Positions 16,508 through 24,482 of a stretch of 64,000 nucleotides of DNA are shown in pieces. Under the pieces are notes generated by a model. It was not told the DNA's origin. It was given only the letters and a program-made list of their open reading frames with translations, and searched no databases. The DNA lies in assembly GCF_900167975.1 (NCBI RefSeq), contig NZ_FUZU01000004.1, positions 558,001 through 622,000 on the forward strand. Reading direction: 5' to 3'. Origin of the DNA: Ohtaekwangia koreensis (GTDB lineage Bacteria > Bacteroidota > Bacteroidia > Cytophagales > Cyclobacteriaceae). The translations under genes and the position numbers were made by a program. Positions within the stretch are counted from its first letter, which is position 1. The number at the start of each line of letters is the position of its first letter.

Positions 16508-17011
16508 ATGACCGCTACTGAATTTACGCTACAGATTGCCGGTTTAAGAGGCACGCTTCAGACCTTTACCAGGAGGTTTACCAACGACCGCGAAGAATCG
16601 CATGACCTTGTTCAGGATACGATGTTGAAGGCCTTGATCTATAAGGATAAGTTCAGACAGGATACTAACCTGAAAGGATGGCTCTTTACGATTATGCGTA
16701 ACACGTTCATTAATAATTACAGGAGAACGCAACGCGCGCGTACTTCAAATGATACCACAAAGGATCTTTACTTTTTAAATGTTGAAGAGGAGCACACGTT
16801 CAATCGCCCACAGGAAAGCATGGAGTTTAAAGAGATCTGGCGTAATGTAAATGATATTAAAGAAGAACTGCTGATACCTTTCAAGATGTATACTTCAGGG
16901 TATAAGTATCATGAGATATCAGAGCATTTAAGCATTCCTATCGGCACAGTAAAAAACAGGATCTTTCATGCGCGAAAAGAAATACAAAAAAGATTACAGG
17001 GTTATAACTAA
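16508..17011 (+). CDS. ECF-type RNA polymerase sigma factor
   Basis: A 167-residue sigma-70 family protein with only regions 2 and 4: ESHDLVQDTMLKAL and LKGWLFTIMRNTFINNYRR (region 2), then EISEHLSIPIGTVKNRIFHARKEIQ (region 4 helix-turn-helix). No anti-sigma gene is adjacent. It lies between the CarH-like regulator and crtI, 29 nt ahead of crtI. The likely role is light-induced transcription of the carotenoid genes, as for MerR/sigma pairs in other bacterial carotenoid clusters (inferred). Confidence 0.92.
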   Translation: MTATEFTLQIAGLRGTLQTFTRRFTNDREESHDLVQDTMLKALIYKDKFRQDTNLKGWLFTIMRNTFINNYRRTQRARTSNDTTKDLYFLNVEEEHTFNRPQESMEFKEIWRNVNDIKEELLIPFKMYTSGYKYHEISEHLSIPIGTVKNRIFHARKEIQKRLQGYN

Positions 17012-17040
17012 CTTCCTTCTTTTCTAATCTGTATTTATAC

Positions 17041-18522
17041 ATGAGTCATATTGCAGTTATAGGTTCTGGCTTTTCAGGATTGTCGGCAGCGTGCTATTTA
17101 GCAAAGGAAGGTTTTGATGTTACCATTTTAGAAAAAAATGATTCAGCCGGTGGTCGTGCGCGTCAATTCAAAGCGAATGGTTTTACATTCGACATGGGGC
17201 CAAGCTGGTATTGGATGCCCGATGTTTTTGAAAACTTCTTTGCATACTTTGGCAAGAAAGCTTCCGACTACTATACGTTGCAGCGGCTTGATCCTTCCTA
17301 TAAAATTGTATATAGTGAAGATGATACACTAAATATACCTGCAGGTGTAGAAGCACTCTGTGAGATGTTTGAAAAACTGGAAGCGGGTAGCGGCAAAAGA
17401 TTACAGCAGTTTCTCGAAGAAGGAAAATTCAAATACGACATTGGGATAAATGATCTCGTACACAAACCCGGATTGTCAGTAAGCGAGTTCTTCGATTTCA
17501 ACCTGGTAAAGGGAGCTTTACGGCTTCATGTATTCCAGTCTATATCAACCTATATCCGGAAATTCTTTAAAGAAAAAAAACTTGTTCAACTCCTGGAGTT
17601 CCCGGTACTTTTTTTGGGAGCCACTCCGGAAAATACTCCTGCACTTTATAGCTTAATGAACTATGCGGACATGGCATTGGGTACATGGTATCCGCAGGGA
17701 GGTATGTATAAAGTGATTGAAGGAATGGTTTCGCTAGCGCGTTCGTTGAACGTTACTTTTGAATTTAGCAGTAACGTAGAGCAAGTCGAAGTAAATTCCA
17801 CAGAAGCAACAGGTCTTGTTGTTAACGGAACGTTCAGGCCTTTCGATTTTATTATAGCAGGTGCCGACTATCATCATGTTGAGCAACATCTGCTGCCGGC
17901 ATCGCATCGCAGATATAGTGAAGACTATTGGCAAAAAAGAGTATTGGCACCTTCAAGTCTTATTTTCTATCTGGGCATAAATAAAAAGCTTGACGGGTTG
18001 CTGCATCACACTTTATTTTTCGACCAGGATTTCAAACAACATGCAACGGAAATATACGAGCAACCGCAGTGGCCTTCTTCACCGCAATTCTATATTTCGT
18101 GTCCATCGAAAACCGATACCACAGTAGCACCGGAAGGCTGCGAAAATATATTTATACTGGTTCCGGTAGCACCCGACTTAAACGATACAGATGCTATTCG
18201 TGAAAAATATTTCGATAGTATTATTTCACGGCTCGAGCAACTCACGGGGCAATCTATTCGCGAGCATATTATTTATAAACGAAGCTACGCGCATCGCAAT
18301 TTTATAGAAGATTATAATGCATTTAAAGGAAATGCATATGGATTAGCAAACACGTTAATGCAAACCGCAAATCTCAAACCTTCCATCATAAACAAAAAGG
18401 TACGTAACCTGTTTTATACAGGGCAACTTACTGTACCCGGACCAGGTGTTCCACCTTCTATTATATCCGGGGAAGTAGTGGCGCGAGAACTTATTAAAAG
18501 ACATAAAGAATTAGTAAATTGA
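17041..18522 (+). CDS. crtI: Phytoene desaturase
   Basis: An FAD-dependent CrtI-type desaturase that turns phytoene into lycopene. The 493 residues start with the dinucleotide-binding motif IAVIGSGFSGLSAACYLAKEG. They continue with AGGRARQF and the GFTFDMGPSWYWMPD segment, and end with the C-terminal FAD motif TGQLTVPGPGVPPSIISGEVVARELI. It is followed by crtB after 4 nt, indicating translational coupling. Close relatives act on other carotenoid backbones; neighbours favour the phytoene desaturase role. Confidence 0.94.
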   Translation: MSHIAVIGSGFSGLSAACYLAKEGFDVTILEKNDSAGGRARQFKANGFTFDMGPSWYWMPDVFENFFAYFGKKASDYYTLQRLDPSYKIVYSEDDTLNIPAGVEALCEMFEKLEAGSGKRLQQFLEEGKFKYDIGINDLVHKPGLSVSEFFDFNLVKGALRLHVFQSISTYIRKFFKEKKLVQLLEFPVLFLGATPENTPALYSLMNYADMALGTWYPQGGMYKVIEGMVSLARSLNVTFEFSSNVEQVEVNSTEATGLVVNGTFRPFDFIIAGADYHHVEQHLLPASHRRYSEDYWQKRVLAPSSLIFYLGINKKLDGLLHHTLFFDQDFKQHATEIYEQPQWPSSPQFYISCPSKTDTTVAPEGCENIFILVPVAPDLNDTDAIREKYFDSIISRLEQLTGQSIREHIIYKRSYAHRNFIEDYNAFKGNAYGLANTLMQTANLKPSIINKKVRNLFYTGQLTVPGPGVPPSIISGEVVARELIKRHKELVN

Positions 18523-18526
18523 AATT

Positions 18527-19363
18527 ATGAAGGCGCTCTTCGATAAAGTTTCGATCCGTTGTAGCCGCATCACCACCACTGCCTACAGTACCTCTTTTTC
18601 ACTTGGTATATTTTGCCTGAGCAAAGAACTTCGTGATCCAATTTATTCGGTATACGGCTTTGTGCGTTTTGCAGATGAAATTGTAGACACTTTCCATGAC
18701 TATGATAAAGCAACGTTGCTCGCGCGCTTTAAAGAAGATACCTATAGGGCCATTCGCGAAAAGATAAGTCTTAATCCAATTCTCAACAGCTTCCAGGCAA
18801 CGGTCAATCATTTTCAAATTGAAGATGCGTTGATTGATCAGTTTCTCAAAAGCATGGAGATGGATCTCTGCGAAAAAAATTACACTCCTGAAAACTTCAA
18901 AGAGTATATTTTAGGCTCTGCTGAAGTTGTTGGCCTGATGTGTCTTCGTGTATTCTGCAATGGGAACGAAGAACAGTATAATAAACTCAAGCCATTCGCC
19001 ATGAGCCTCGGCTCTGCTTTTCAAAAAATAAATTTCCTGCGCGATCTTAATGCTGATTTTATCGGAATGGGGCGCTCCTATTTTCCGGAAATCGATCTCA
19101 GTCATTTCAACGAAGATTGTAAAAGAAAAATTGAAGAAAGCATCGCGGCAGATTTTCATCATGGTTTTCAAGGGATTAAACAGCTTCCACGGCCGGCAAG
19201 ATTCGGAGTATATGTAGCCTATGTTTACTATCTTGCGCTGTTTAAAAAAATCAGAAATACACCTTCTGAACGCATATTGAAAAATCGTATAAGAATTCGT
19301 AACCGTCATAAAGCAAGACTCCTCGCCTATTCTTACGTCAAACATCAACTTAACATGCTCTGA
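18527..19363 (+). CDS. crtB: Phytoene synthase
   Basis: It condenses two geranylgeranyl diphosphates to phytoene. The 278-residue trans-prenyltransferase fold protein shows YGFVRFADEIVDTF (first Asp-rich motif, DEIVD) and RDLNADFIGMGRSYFP (second Asp motif region). The start ATG is 4 nt after crtI and its TGA overlaps the idi ATG by one base. A squalene/dehydrosqualene synthase is excluded by the neighbours rather than by sequence alone. Confidence 0.93.
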   Translation: MKALFDKVSIRCSRITTTAYSTSFSLGIFCLSKELRDPIYSVYGFVRFADEIVDTFHDYDKATLLARFKEDTYRAIREKISLNPILNSFQATVNHFQIEDALIDQFLKSMEMDLCEKNYTPENFKEYILGSAEVVGLMCLRVFCNGNEEQYNKLKPFAMSLGSAFQKINFLRDLNADFIGMGRSYFPEIDLSHFNEDCKRKIEESIAADFHHGFQGIKQLPRPARFGVYVAYVYYLALFKKIRNTPSERILKNRIRIRNRHKARLLAYSYVKHQLNML

Positions 19364-19878
19364 TGGAAAAAGTAATTCTGGTAGATGAGCGGGATAATAT
19401 AGTCGGCACCATGGAAAAACTGGAAGCACATAAAAAAGGATTGCTTCACAGAGCGTTTTCTATTTTGCTTTTTAATTCAAAGGGAGAACTGTTGCTTCAA
19501 AAACGCGCAGCTTCAAAATATCATAGCGCAGGGTTGTGGACGAACGCTTGCTGCAGTCATCCGCTTCCGGAGGAGAGCATGGAACATGCTACACGCAGAA
19601 AGTTACTGCAGGAGATGGGAATCGATCTGCAACCGGAATACGCTTATAAATTTATATACAAAGCACGGCTCGATAACGACCTTACAGAGCATGAACTGGA
19701 TCATGTATTCACTGCCGTATTTGACGGAACGCCTGTGATCAACACCGATGAAGTTGAGGCGTGGAAATATATAGACATTGCTTCTTTGAAACAGGACATT
19801 GCTGATAATCCTGACCACTATACGTTCTGGTTTAAACTCATTCTCGATCACCCGGAACTGGCATTGCTCCCGGTCTGA
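19363..19878 (+). CDS. idi: Isopentenyl-diphosphate delta-isomerase, type I
   Basis: It interconverts IPP and DMAPP, feeding the carotenoid pathway. This 171-residue Nudix-fold isomerase shows HRAFSILLFNSKGELLLQKRA, the catalytic Cys in TNACCSHP, a degenerate Nudix helix (HATRRKLLQEMGI) and the acidic LTEHELDHVF segment. It overlaps crtB by one base (TGATG), so crtI-crtB-idi form one translationally coupled unit. Confidence 0.94.
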   Translation: MEKVILVDERDNIVGTMEKLEAHKKGLLHRAFSILLFNSKGELLLQKRAASKYHSAGLWTNACCSHPLPEESMEHATRRKLLQEMGIDLQPEYAYKFIYKARLDNDLTEHELDHVFTAVFDGTPVINTDEVEAWKYIDIASLKQDIADNPDHYTFWFKLILDHPELALLPV

Positions 19879-19918
19879 TTATATATATCATTTTTTCGAA
19901 ACAAAACCGTGTTACGCT

Positions 19919-19925
19919 TGTTAAG
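19919..19925 (+). promoter_or_regulatory. TGTTAAG element upstream of photolyase
   Basis: TTGTTAAGAATTT occurs about 50 nt before the photolyase start, and a near copy, TTGTTAAGAAGTT, occurs at 21342-21354 before the SRPBCC gene. Both resemble the TGTTTAA sites ahead of the ECF sigma gene. They may be binding sites or -35 elements of a common regulator; no matching second element could be fixed. Confidence 0.3.
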
Positions 19926-19971
19926 AATTTAGAAGCGCAATACACGCACGTCTCATTTTAATCAGCAACAG

Positions 19972-21300
19972 TTGAAATCCTATAATCTCCAGGCCGCACA
20001 ACAGATCATTGATGAACAGACTACCATCCATTGGTTTCGAAGAGACTTACGTATACAAGATAATGCTGCGCTATACTATGCGCTGAAAGAAAATAAAAAG
20101 GTTCTGCCTGTATTTATATTCGATACGGTGATCCTGGAGGCACTTGATGATTGGGCAGATAAACGTGTTGTCTTCATTCATCAATCATTGTTGCATTTAC
20201 AGGAGCAACTTGAAGAATTCGGCACATCACTTTTAGTCGTACATACCGATCCGGTTCAATTCTATAAATCTGTTCGCCCCCAGGCAGTATACACCAATCA
20301 TGATTACGAATCGTATGCTCTTACGCGCGATGCAGCGGTGAAGAAAATTCTTGAGGCTAAAGGCGTACACTTCAATACGTACAAAGATCAGGTCATCTTT
20401 GAAAAGAGCGAAGTACAAAAAGATAACGAAGAGCCCTATACAGTCTTTACACCCTATAGCAAAAAATGGAAAGCAAAGCTTAACGCATTTTTTCTGAAGA
20501 GCTACCCTACCGAAAAATATTTCAAGAACTTTAAAGCTTGTAAATCTATAGCATTGCCATCGTTGAAAGATATTGGATTTAAAGACGTTGATGCTATATT
20601 TCCGGAACGCGTTATTAAAACTTCCATCATTGAAAAATACGACAAGCAACGAGACTTCCCCGCGATTCGCGGAACCAGTAGACTAAGTATACATCTTCGC
20701 TTTGGTACGGTGAGTATCCGTAAACTTGCACAGGTTGCAAAGAAAAAAAATGAAGTGTGGTTGAATGAACTTATCTGGCGCGATTTCTACGCGATGATCT
20801 TATTTCATTTTCCACATGTAGAAGCCAGGTCTTTCCGACCGGCTTACGATCACATTGAGTGGAGAAATGATCCGGAAGAATTCGAAAAATGGTGCGATGG
20901 ACAAACCGGTTATCCTATTGTAGATGCAGGCATGCGCGAACTGAATGCTACGGGCTTCATGCACAATCGCGTTCGTATGATCGTAGCAAGCTTCCTCACC
21001 AAACATTTACTCATTGACTGGCGATGGGGAGAAGCATACTTTGCCAAAAAGCTTTTGGATTATGATCTTGCTTCCAACAACGGTGGCTGGCAATGGGCAG
21101 CGGGTTCCGGTTGTGATGCTGCTCCATATTTCAGAGTTTTCAATCCGGCATTGCAAACACAAAAGTTCGATCCGAAAATGGAGTATATAAAAAAATGGGT
21201 ACCCGAAGTGGGCACAGAAAACTATCCAAAGCCTATCGTAGATCACGTCTTTGCGCGCGATCGTGTTTTAAGTTCTTACCGAAAAGCTTTGAATAAATAG
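19972..21300 (+). CDS. Deoxyribodipyrimidine photolyase (cryptochrome/photolyase family)
   Basis: A 442-residue flavoprotein that uses light to repair UV pyrimidine dimers. The N-terminal antenna domain starts TIHWFRRDLRIQDNAALYYA. The FAD domain carries IRGTSRLSIHLRFGTVS, LNELIWRDFYAMI, GYPIVDAGMRELNATGFMHNRVRM and ASNNGGWQWAAGSGCDAAPYFRVFNP, all typical of class I CPD photolyases. There is no in-frame ATG before the conserved region, so TTG at 19972 is used as start. Location in the light-regulated carotenoid cluster suggests co-induction by light. Confidence 0.93.
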   Translation: MKSYNLQAAQQIIDEQTTIHWFRRDLRIQDNAALYYALKENKKVLPVFIFDTVILEALDDWADKRVVFIHQSLLHLQEQLEEFGTSLLVVHTDPVQFYKSVRPQAVYTNHDYESYALTRDAAVKKILEAKGVHFNTYKDQVIFEKSEVQKDNEEPYTVFTPYSKKWKAKLNAFFLKSYPTEKYFKNFKACKSIALPSLKDIGFKDVDAIFPERVIKTSIIEKYDKQRDFPAIRGTSRLSIHLRFGTVSIRKLAQVAKKKNEVWLNELIWRDFYAMILFHFPHVEARSFRPAYDHIEWRNDPEEFEKWCDGQTGYPIVDAGMRELNATGFMHNRVRMIVASFLTKHLLIDWRWGEAYFAKKLLDYDLASNNGGWQWAAGSGCDAAPYFRVFNPALQTQKFDPKMEYIKKWVPEVGTENYPKPIVDHVFARDRVLSSYRKALNK

Positions 21301-21378
21301 CATGGTATATATACATCATGTCAACAAAAATTCGGAAATATTTGTTAAGAAGTTCAGCGTCAACCAAGGCTATTGAAA

Positions 21379-21867
21379 ATGAAAGTATATCAATTAAAAC
21401 GGTCACAGGTGTTACCTATCACAATGCAACATGCATGGGAGTTTTTCTCATCACCTAAAAACCTGGCGAAGATCACACCGGAGCGAATGGGATTCGAGAT
21501 TCTGTCCATTTCCGGTGGCGATAAAATGTATGCAGGACAAATCATAAATTATAAAATAAAGATCCTTCCATTTTATCGTGCCCGCTGGACTACCGAGATC
21601 ACGCATGTGCAAGAGCCTTTTTATTTTATAGATGAACAACGCTTTGGGCCTTATGCATTGTGGCATCATCAGCATCATTTTAAAGAGGTGCCCGGTGGTG
21701 TTGAAGTAACGGACGATGTTCACTACGCAATTCCTTTCGGCTTCCTTGGTCGCCTTGCCAACGCTGTGTTTGTGCAGCGCGAGCTAAATACTATTTTTGA
21801 ATACCGGAATGCAATACTCCAAAAGTATTTCCCTTCTGGTGATAAAACGATGCTCAAATCAGCTTGA
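21379..21867 (+). CDS. SRPBCC-family protein
   Basis: A 162-residue helix-grip (START/Bet v1-like) protein: MKVYQLKRSQVLP, HAWEFFSSPKNLAKITPERMGFEI, YKIKILPFYRARWTTEI and HHFKEVPGGVEVTDDVHYAIPFG. Such proteins bind hydrophobic ligands; its partners in photolyase/carotenoid clusters are not biochemically defined. A TTG two codons upstream is an alternative start. The stop is 1 nt from the crtZ ATG, so the two are coupled. Confidence 0.88.
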   Translation: MKVYQLKRSQVLPITMQHAWEFFSSPKNLAKITPERMGFEILSISGGDKMYAGQIINYKIKILPFYRARWTTEITHVQEPFYFIDEQRFGPYALWHHQHHFKEVPGGVEVTDDVHYAIPFGFLGRLANAVFVQRELNTIFEYRNAILQKYFPSGDKTMLKSA

Positions 21868-21868
21868 T

Positions 21869-22363
21869 ATGAATTGGATTACGATCATCATTTGCGCTCT
21901 CATTGCTATCGGAACATTTTTGCTTTGGGAATTTATAGCCTGGTTTACGCATAAGTATGTAATGCATGGTTTTCTGTGGACCTGGCATCGCTCGCATCAT
22001 ACGGTGCATGATGAAGCACTGGAGCGAAACGATTTGTTTGCACTGGTTTTCAGCATTCCTTCGATATTTATTTTCTATTATTTTTCACTGGTATCATATA
22101 ACCCTTATATGCTCGCAGTAGGGTTAGGTATATTTTTCTACGGAGCATTTTATTTGATCTTTCACGATATCATTGTCCACCAAAGGATTCGGTGGCGCCC
22201 TGAGAAGAAAAGCCGGTACCTGCAACGGATGATCCACGCGCACTATATTCACCACAGCAAGCACACCAAAGAAGGCTGTGAAGCATTTGGTTTTTTATAT
22301 GCTCCAAAAAAGTATGAGCCCAAAAAGTTTTCCTTTAAAAAGGAGCGACAGGAAACGCAATAA
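21869..22363 (+). CDS. crtZ: Beta-carotene hydroxylase (fatty-acid-hydroxylase superfamily)
   Basis: It hydroxylates the beta rings of beta-carotene to give zeaxanthin. The 164-residue integral membrane di-iron enzyme has its His boxes in order: FTHKYVMH, WHRSHHTVH, FHDIIVH and HAHYIHHSKH. Three to four hydrophobic segments surround them. A longer frame exists upstream, but ATG 21869, 1 nt after the SRPBCC stop, starts exactly at the first membrane helix (MNWITIIICALIAIGTFLLW). Confidence 0.93.
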   Translation: MNWITIIICALIAIGTFLLWEFIAWFTHKYVMHGFLWTWHRSHHTVHDEALERNDLFALVFSIPSIFIFYYFSLVSYNPYMLAVGLGIFFYGAFYLIFHDIIVHQRIRWRPEKKSRYLQRMIHAHYIHHSKHTKEGCEAFGFLYAPKKYEPKKFSFKKERQETQ

Positions 22364-22559
22364 AAATTGCGTCAAATATGGGGTATACTTTTGCTTACAA
22401 ATGCCGCAACCAAGTCTGTTGGGGCCCATCAAAATGATCAATCAGCAATAAAAGTTTAGGGACAGTCTCGTTGTAATAAATTAAAAAATTATATTTAAAG
22501 CTGACAGGAATTCACCAGCAGACCTGGATTAATCAAAACGATTGCCCATTCATTGATTC

Positions 22560-23270
22560 ATGGAAAAATATTTATACCTAACCCTCGATGTGCTCTCTCT
22601 TGCATTCCCGTTGATGTTCAGCTTTTACCGGAAAGCGCCGTTCTATAAAAAATGGAAATATCTTTTCCCTGCGATCCTGATCACCGCTTCTATATTTATT
22701 GTCTGGGATGAGATCTTTACCTACATGGGCGTGTGGGGTTTCAACCCGCGATACCTTACCGGACTATATATAGGGGCCCTACCGATTGAAGAGATCCTGT
22801 TCTTTATCTGCATTCCATACGCATGTGTATTCACCTACTTTGCACTCTGTTATTTGATCGAGAAAGATTATCTCTTCCCACACCAGGAACTGATTTCAAG
22901 TTTACTGATCCTGCTCCTGCTTGTGATGGGCATGTTCTATTTCGAAAAATTATATACCGGCATCACATTCGTATTGCTGGGACTCCTTCTGGCTTATCAA
23001 ATGCTGAAACTCAGACCTCGCTATATGGGGCGATTCTATTTTTCGTATGGCTTTATACTGATCCCATTTTTTCTGATCAACGGCATCCTTACCGGTTCGT
23101 TTATAGATGAAGAAGTAGTGTGGTATAACAACAACGAAAACCTGGGTATCCGTATTGGAACAATTCCCTTCGAAGATGCTTTCTATGGTATGCTGATGAT
23201 CCTGATGAATATTGTGATCTTCGAATACTTGCAGGATCGCGAACGATACAAAGCCCTCATGCGATCGTAG
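22560..23270 (+). CDS. Lycopene beta-cyclase, fused CrtYc-CrtYd type
   Basis: A 236-residue membrane protein made of two related halves. The first has FIVWDEIFTYMGVWGFNP and ALPIEEILFF; the second has VVWYNNNENLGIRIGTIPFEDAFYGMLMI. These paired PxE(E/D) motifs define the heterodimeric-type lycopene cyclase domain, here fused as in many Bacteroidota. About six to seven membrane helices are visible. It converts lycopene to beta-carotene and completes the set needed for zeaxanthin. It lies 196 nt after crtZ, so it may have its own promoter. Confidence 0.92.
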   Translation: MEKYLYLTLDVLSLAFPLMFSFYRKAPFYKKWKYLFPAILITASIFIVWDEIFTYMGVWGFNPRYLTGLYIGALPIEEILFFICIPYACVFTYFALCYLIEKDYLFPHQELISSLLILLLLVMGMFYFEKLYTGITFVLLGLLLAYQMLKLRPRYMGRFYFSYGFILIPFFLINGILTGSFIDEEVVWYNNNENLGIRIGTIPFEDAFYGMLMILMNIVIFEYLQDRERYKALMRS

Positions 23271-23294
23271 TCACAATATATAGCACGCTATGCA

Positions 23295-23885
23295 TCAATC
23301 CTTAATTACACGGAACGTTATATTGATGCGGCTTCCCATTATACTACTTTGCTTTGGAACGCTGTGCTCCCAGGCATGCTGCGTTCTGCCCTGCATCAGC
23401 AAGAGGCTTCCATGCGTTAACGCCAATGATTGCTTTAAATCTTTATCGGTGTAATGCCGCAGCAAAAATCTCCGCGTTGCTCCAAAGGTAACCGAAGCAA
23501 TCACGGGGTTTATACCCAACTCTTTTTCATTATCTCTATGCCATCCCATACTATCGCTTTGATCACGGTATAAATTGAGTAAAGCACTGTTGAAAATAAC
23601 CGGACTTACTGTTTCAATACGCTGTTTAATTTTCAGCAATGCATCTGTCCAATTGGCCGGGCTCATGGTAATGCCGGAGTAGCTATAGTGTTTACCAGGA
23701 TCGCCATACCAGGCCGTTAACCGCGGCTGCATAACTGTTTTACCGAAGATGCGTATGGGTTCCTGTTTCCAGGGAATCTCGTTCATTAATACATCGAAGT
23801 ATACATCGCTTTCCTCGCGCGTAAACAGGTTGGGGAAGAAACTTACTTCACCATCCTTGGGCAATATGGCAGAGATGACTTCCAT
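23295..23885 (-). CDS. Alpha-ketoglutarate-dependent dioxygenase, AlkB-like
   Basis: A 196-residue Fe(II)/2-oxoglutarate dioxygenase that reverses alkylation damage in nucleic acids. Iron ligands are visible in GWHRDNEKELG (H-x-D) and HAWEHSVPK (distal His), and the 2-oxoglutarate Arg in SRINITFRVI. LTAWYGDPGKHYSYSG is the nucleotide-recognition lid typical of AlkB homologues. It is convergent with the lycopene cyclase gene, 24 nt apart. Confidence 0.92.
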   Translation of the reverse strand: MEVISAILPKDGEVSFFPNLFTREESDVYFDVLMNEIPWKQEPIRIFGKTVMQPRLTAWYGDPGKHYSYSGITMSPANWTDALLKIKQRIETVSPVIFNSALLNLYRDQSDSMGWHRDNEKELGINPVIASVTFGATRRFLLRHYTDKDLKQSLALTHGSLLLMQGRTQHAWEHSVPKQSSIMGSRINITFRVIKD

Positions 23886-23985
23886 GGTTTTTGATTTATA
23901 TACACAAAGGTGAAGATGCTATCAGACCATATCAACCCGGATCTTGCGTTTTACAGATATATCTATAGTACGATCATCCACACGA

Positions 23986-24020
23986 AATAAAAAACGACCC
24001 CGGCTTTGAACCAGGGTCGT
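23986..24020 (-). terminator. Intrinsic terminator of the Lys-rich protein gene
   Basis: On the minus strand ACGACCC (24020-24014) pairs with GGGTCGT (24000-23994) and is followed by TTTTTTATT. It lies 29 nt after the stop of the gene ending at 24049. Confidence 0.8.
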
Positions 24021-24048
24021 CTTCAGAATAAAGTATATGTACTATATA

Positions 24049-24324
24049 CTAGGCTGTTACTTCAGCTTTTCCTGATTTTGCTTTTTTGCTTTTCTTGCTT
24101 TTACCTTTCAAAGCGCTTTCTACAAATTTCTCAGCTTTCTTTCTTTTCTTTTCTTCACGCTTCAGTATATCTGCATAAACGGAAGCAATTTTTTTGGAAT
24201 TACGATTCAAAAGCTTTTTCACTTTCTTGCTCGCTTCTGGTAACTCCAGGTGGCCGATGGCTTCACGCATTGAGTCGTTGATAAGGCTTTGCAAAGCCTT
24301 CTTGGATGTCTTTGTATTCTCCAT
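24049..24324 (-). CDS. Small lysine-rich hypothetical protein
   Basis: A 91-residue protein beginning MENTKTSKKALQSLINDSMREAIGHLELPEASKK and ending in a very basic tail (EKKRKKAEKFVESALKGKSKKSKKAKSGKAE). The N-terminal helical part plus histone-H1-like Lys/Ala tail suggests nucleic-acid association, but no family is assigned. An upstream in-frame ATG at 24357 exists. A terminator follows, so it is monocistronic. Confidence 0.7.
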   Translation of the reverse strand: MENTKTSKKALQSLINDSMREAIGHLELPEASKKVKKLLNRNSKKIASVYADILKREEKKRKKAEKFVESALKGKSKKSKKAKSGKAEVTA

Positions 24325-24482
24325 AAAGTATATATGTTGAAGCTCTAAATTAACCATCTGTTACCAGAGTATTAACCAGTTAACAAAAACTTAATATTGG
24401 CTCAAAAAAACATCGATTTCGCATCAAAAAAGCCGTTTTTCCGGTACGCTTCTCGAAGCATGAAAATAAAACGAGCCTCGTT

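Noticed and set aside
23994-24020. GGTTCAAAGCC loop suggestive of a tRNA T-arm
   Set aside because: No acceptor, D-arm or anticodon arm surrounds it; it is the loop of a terminator hairpin.
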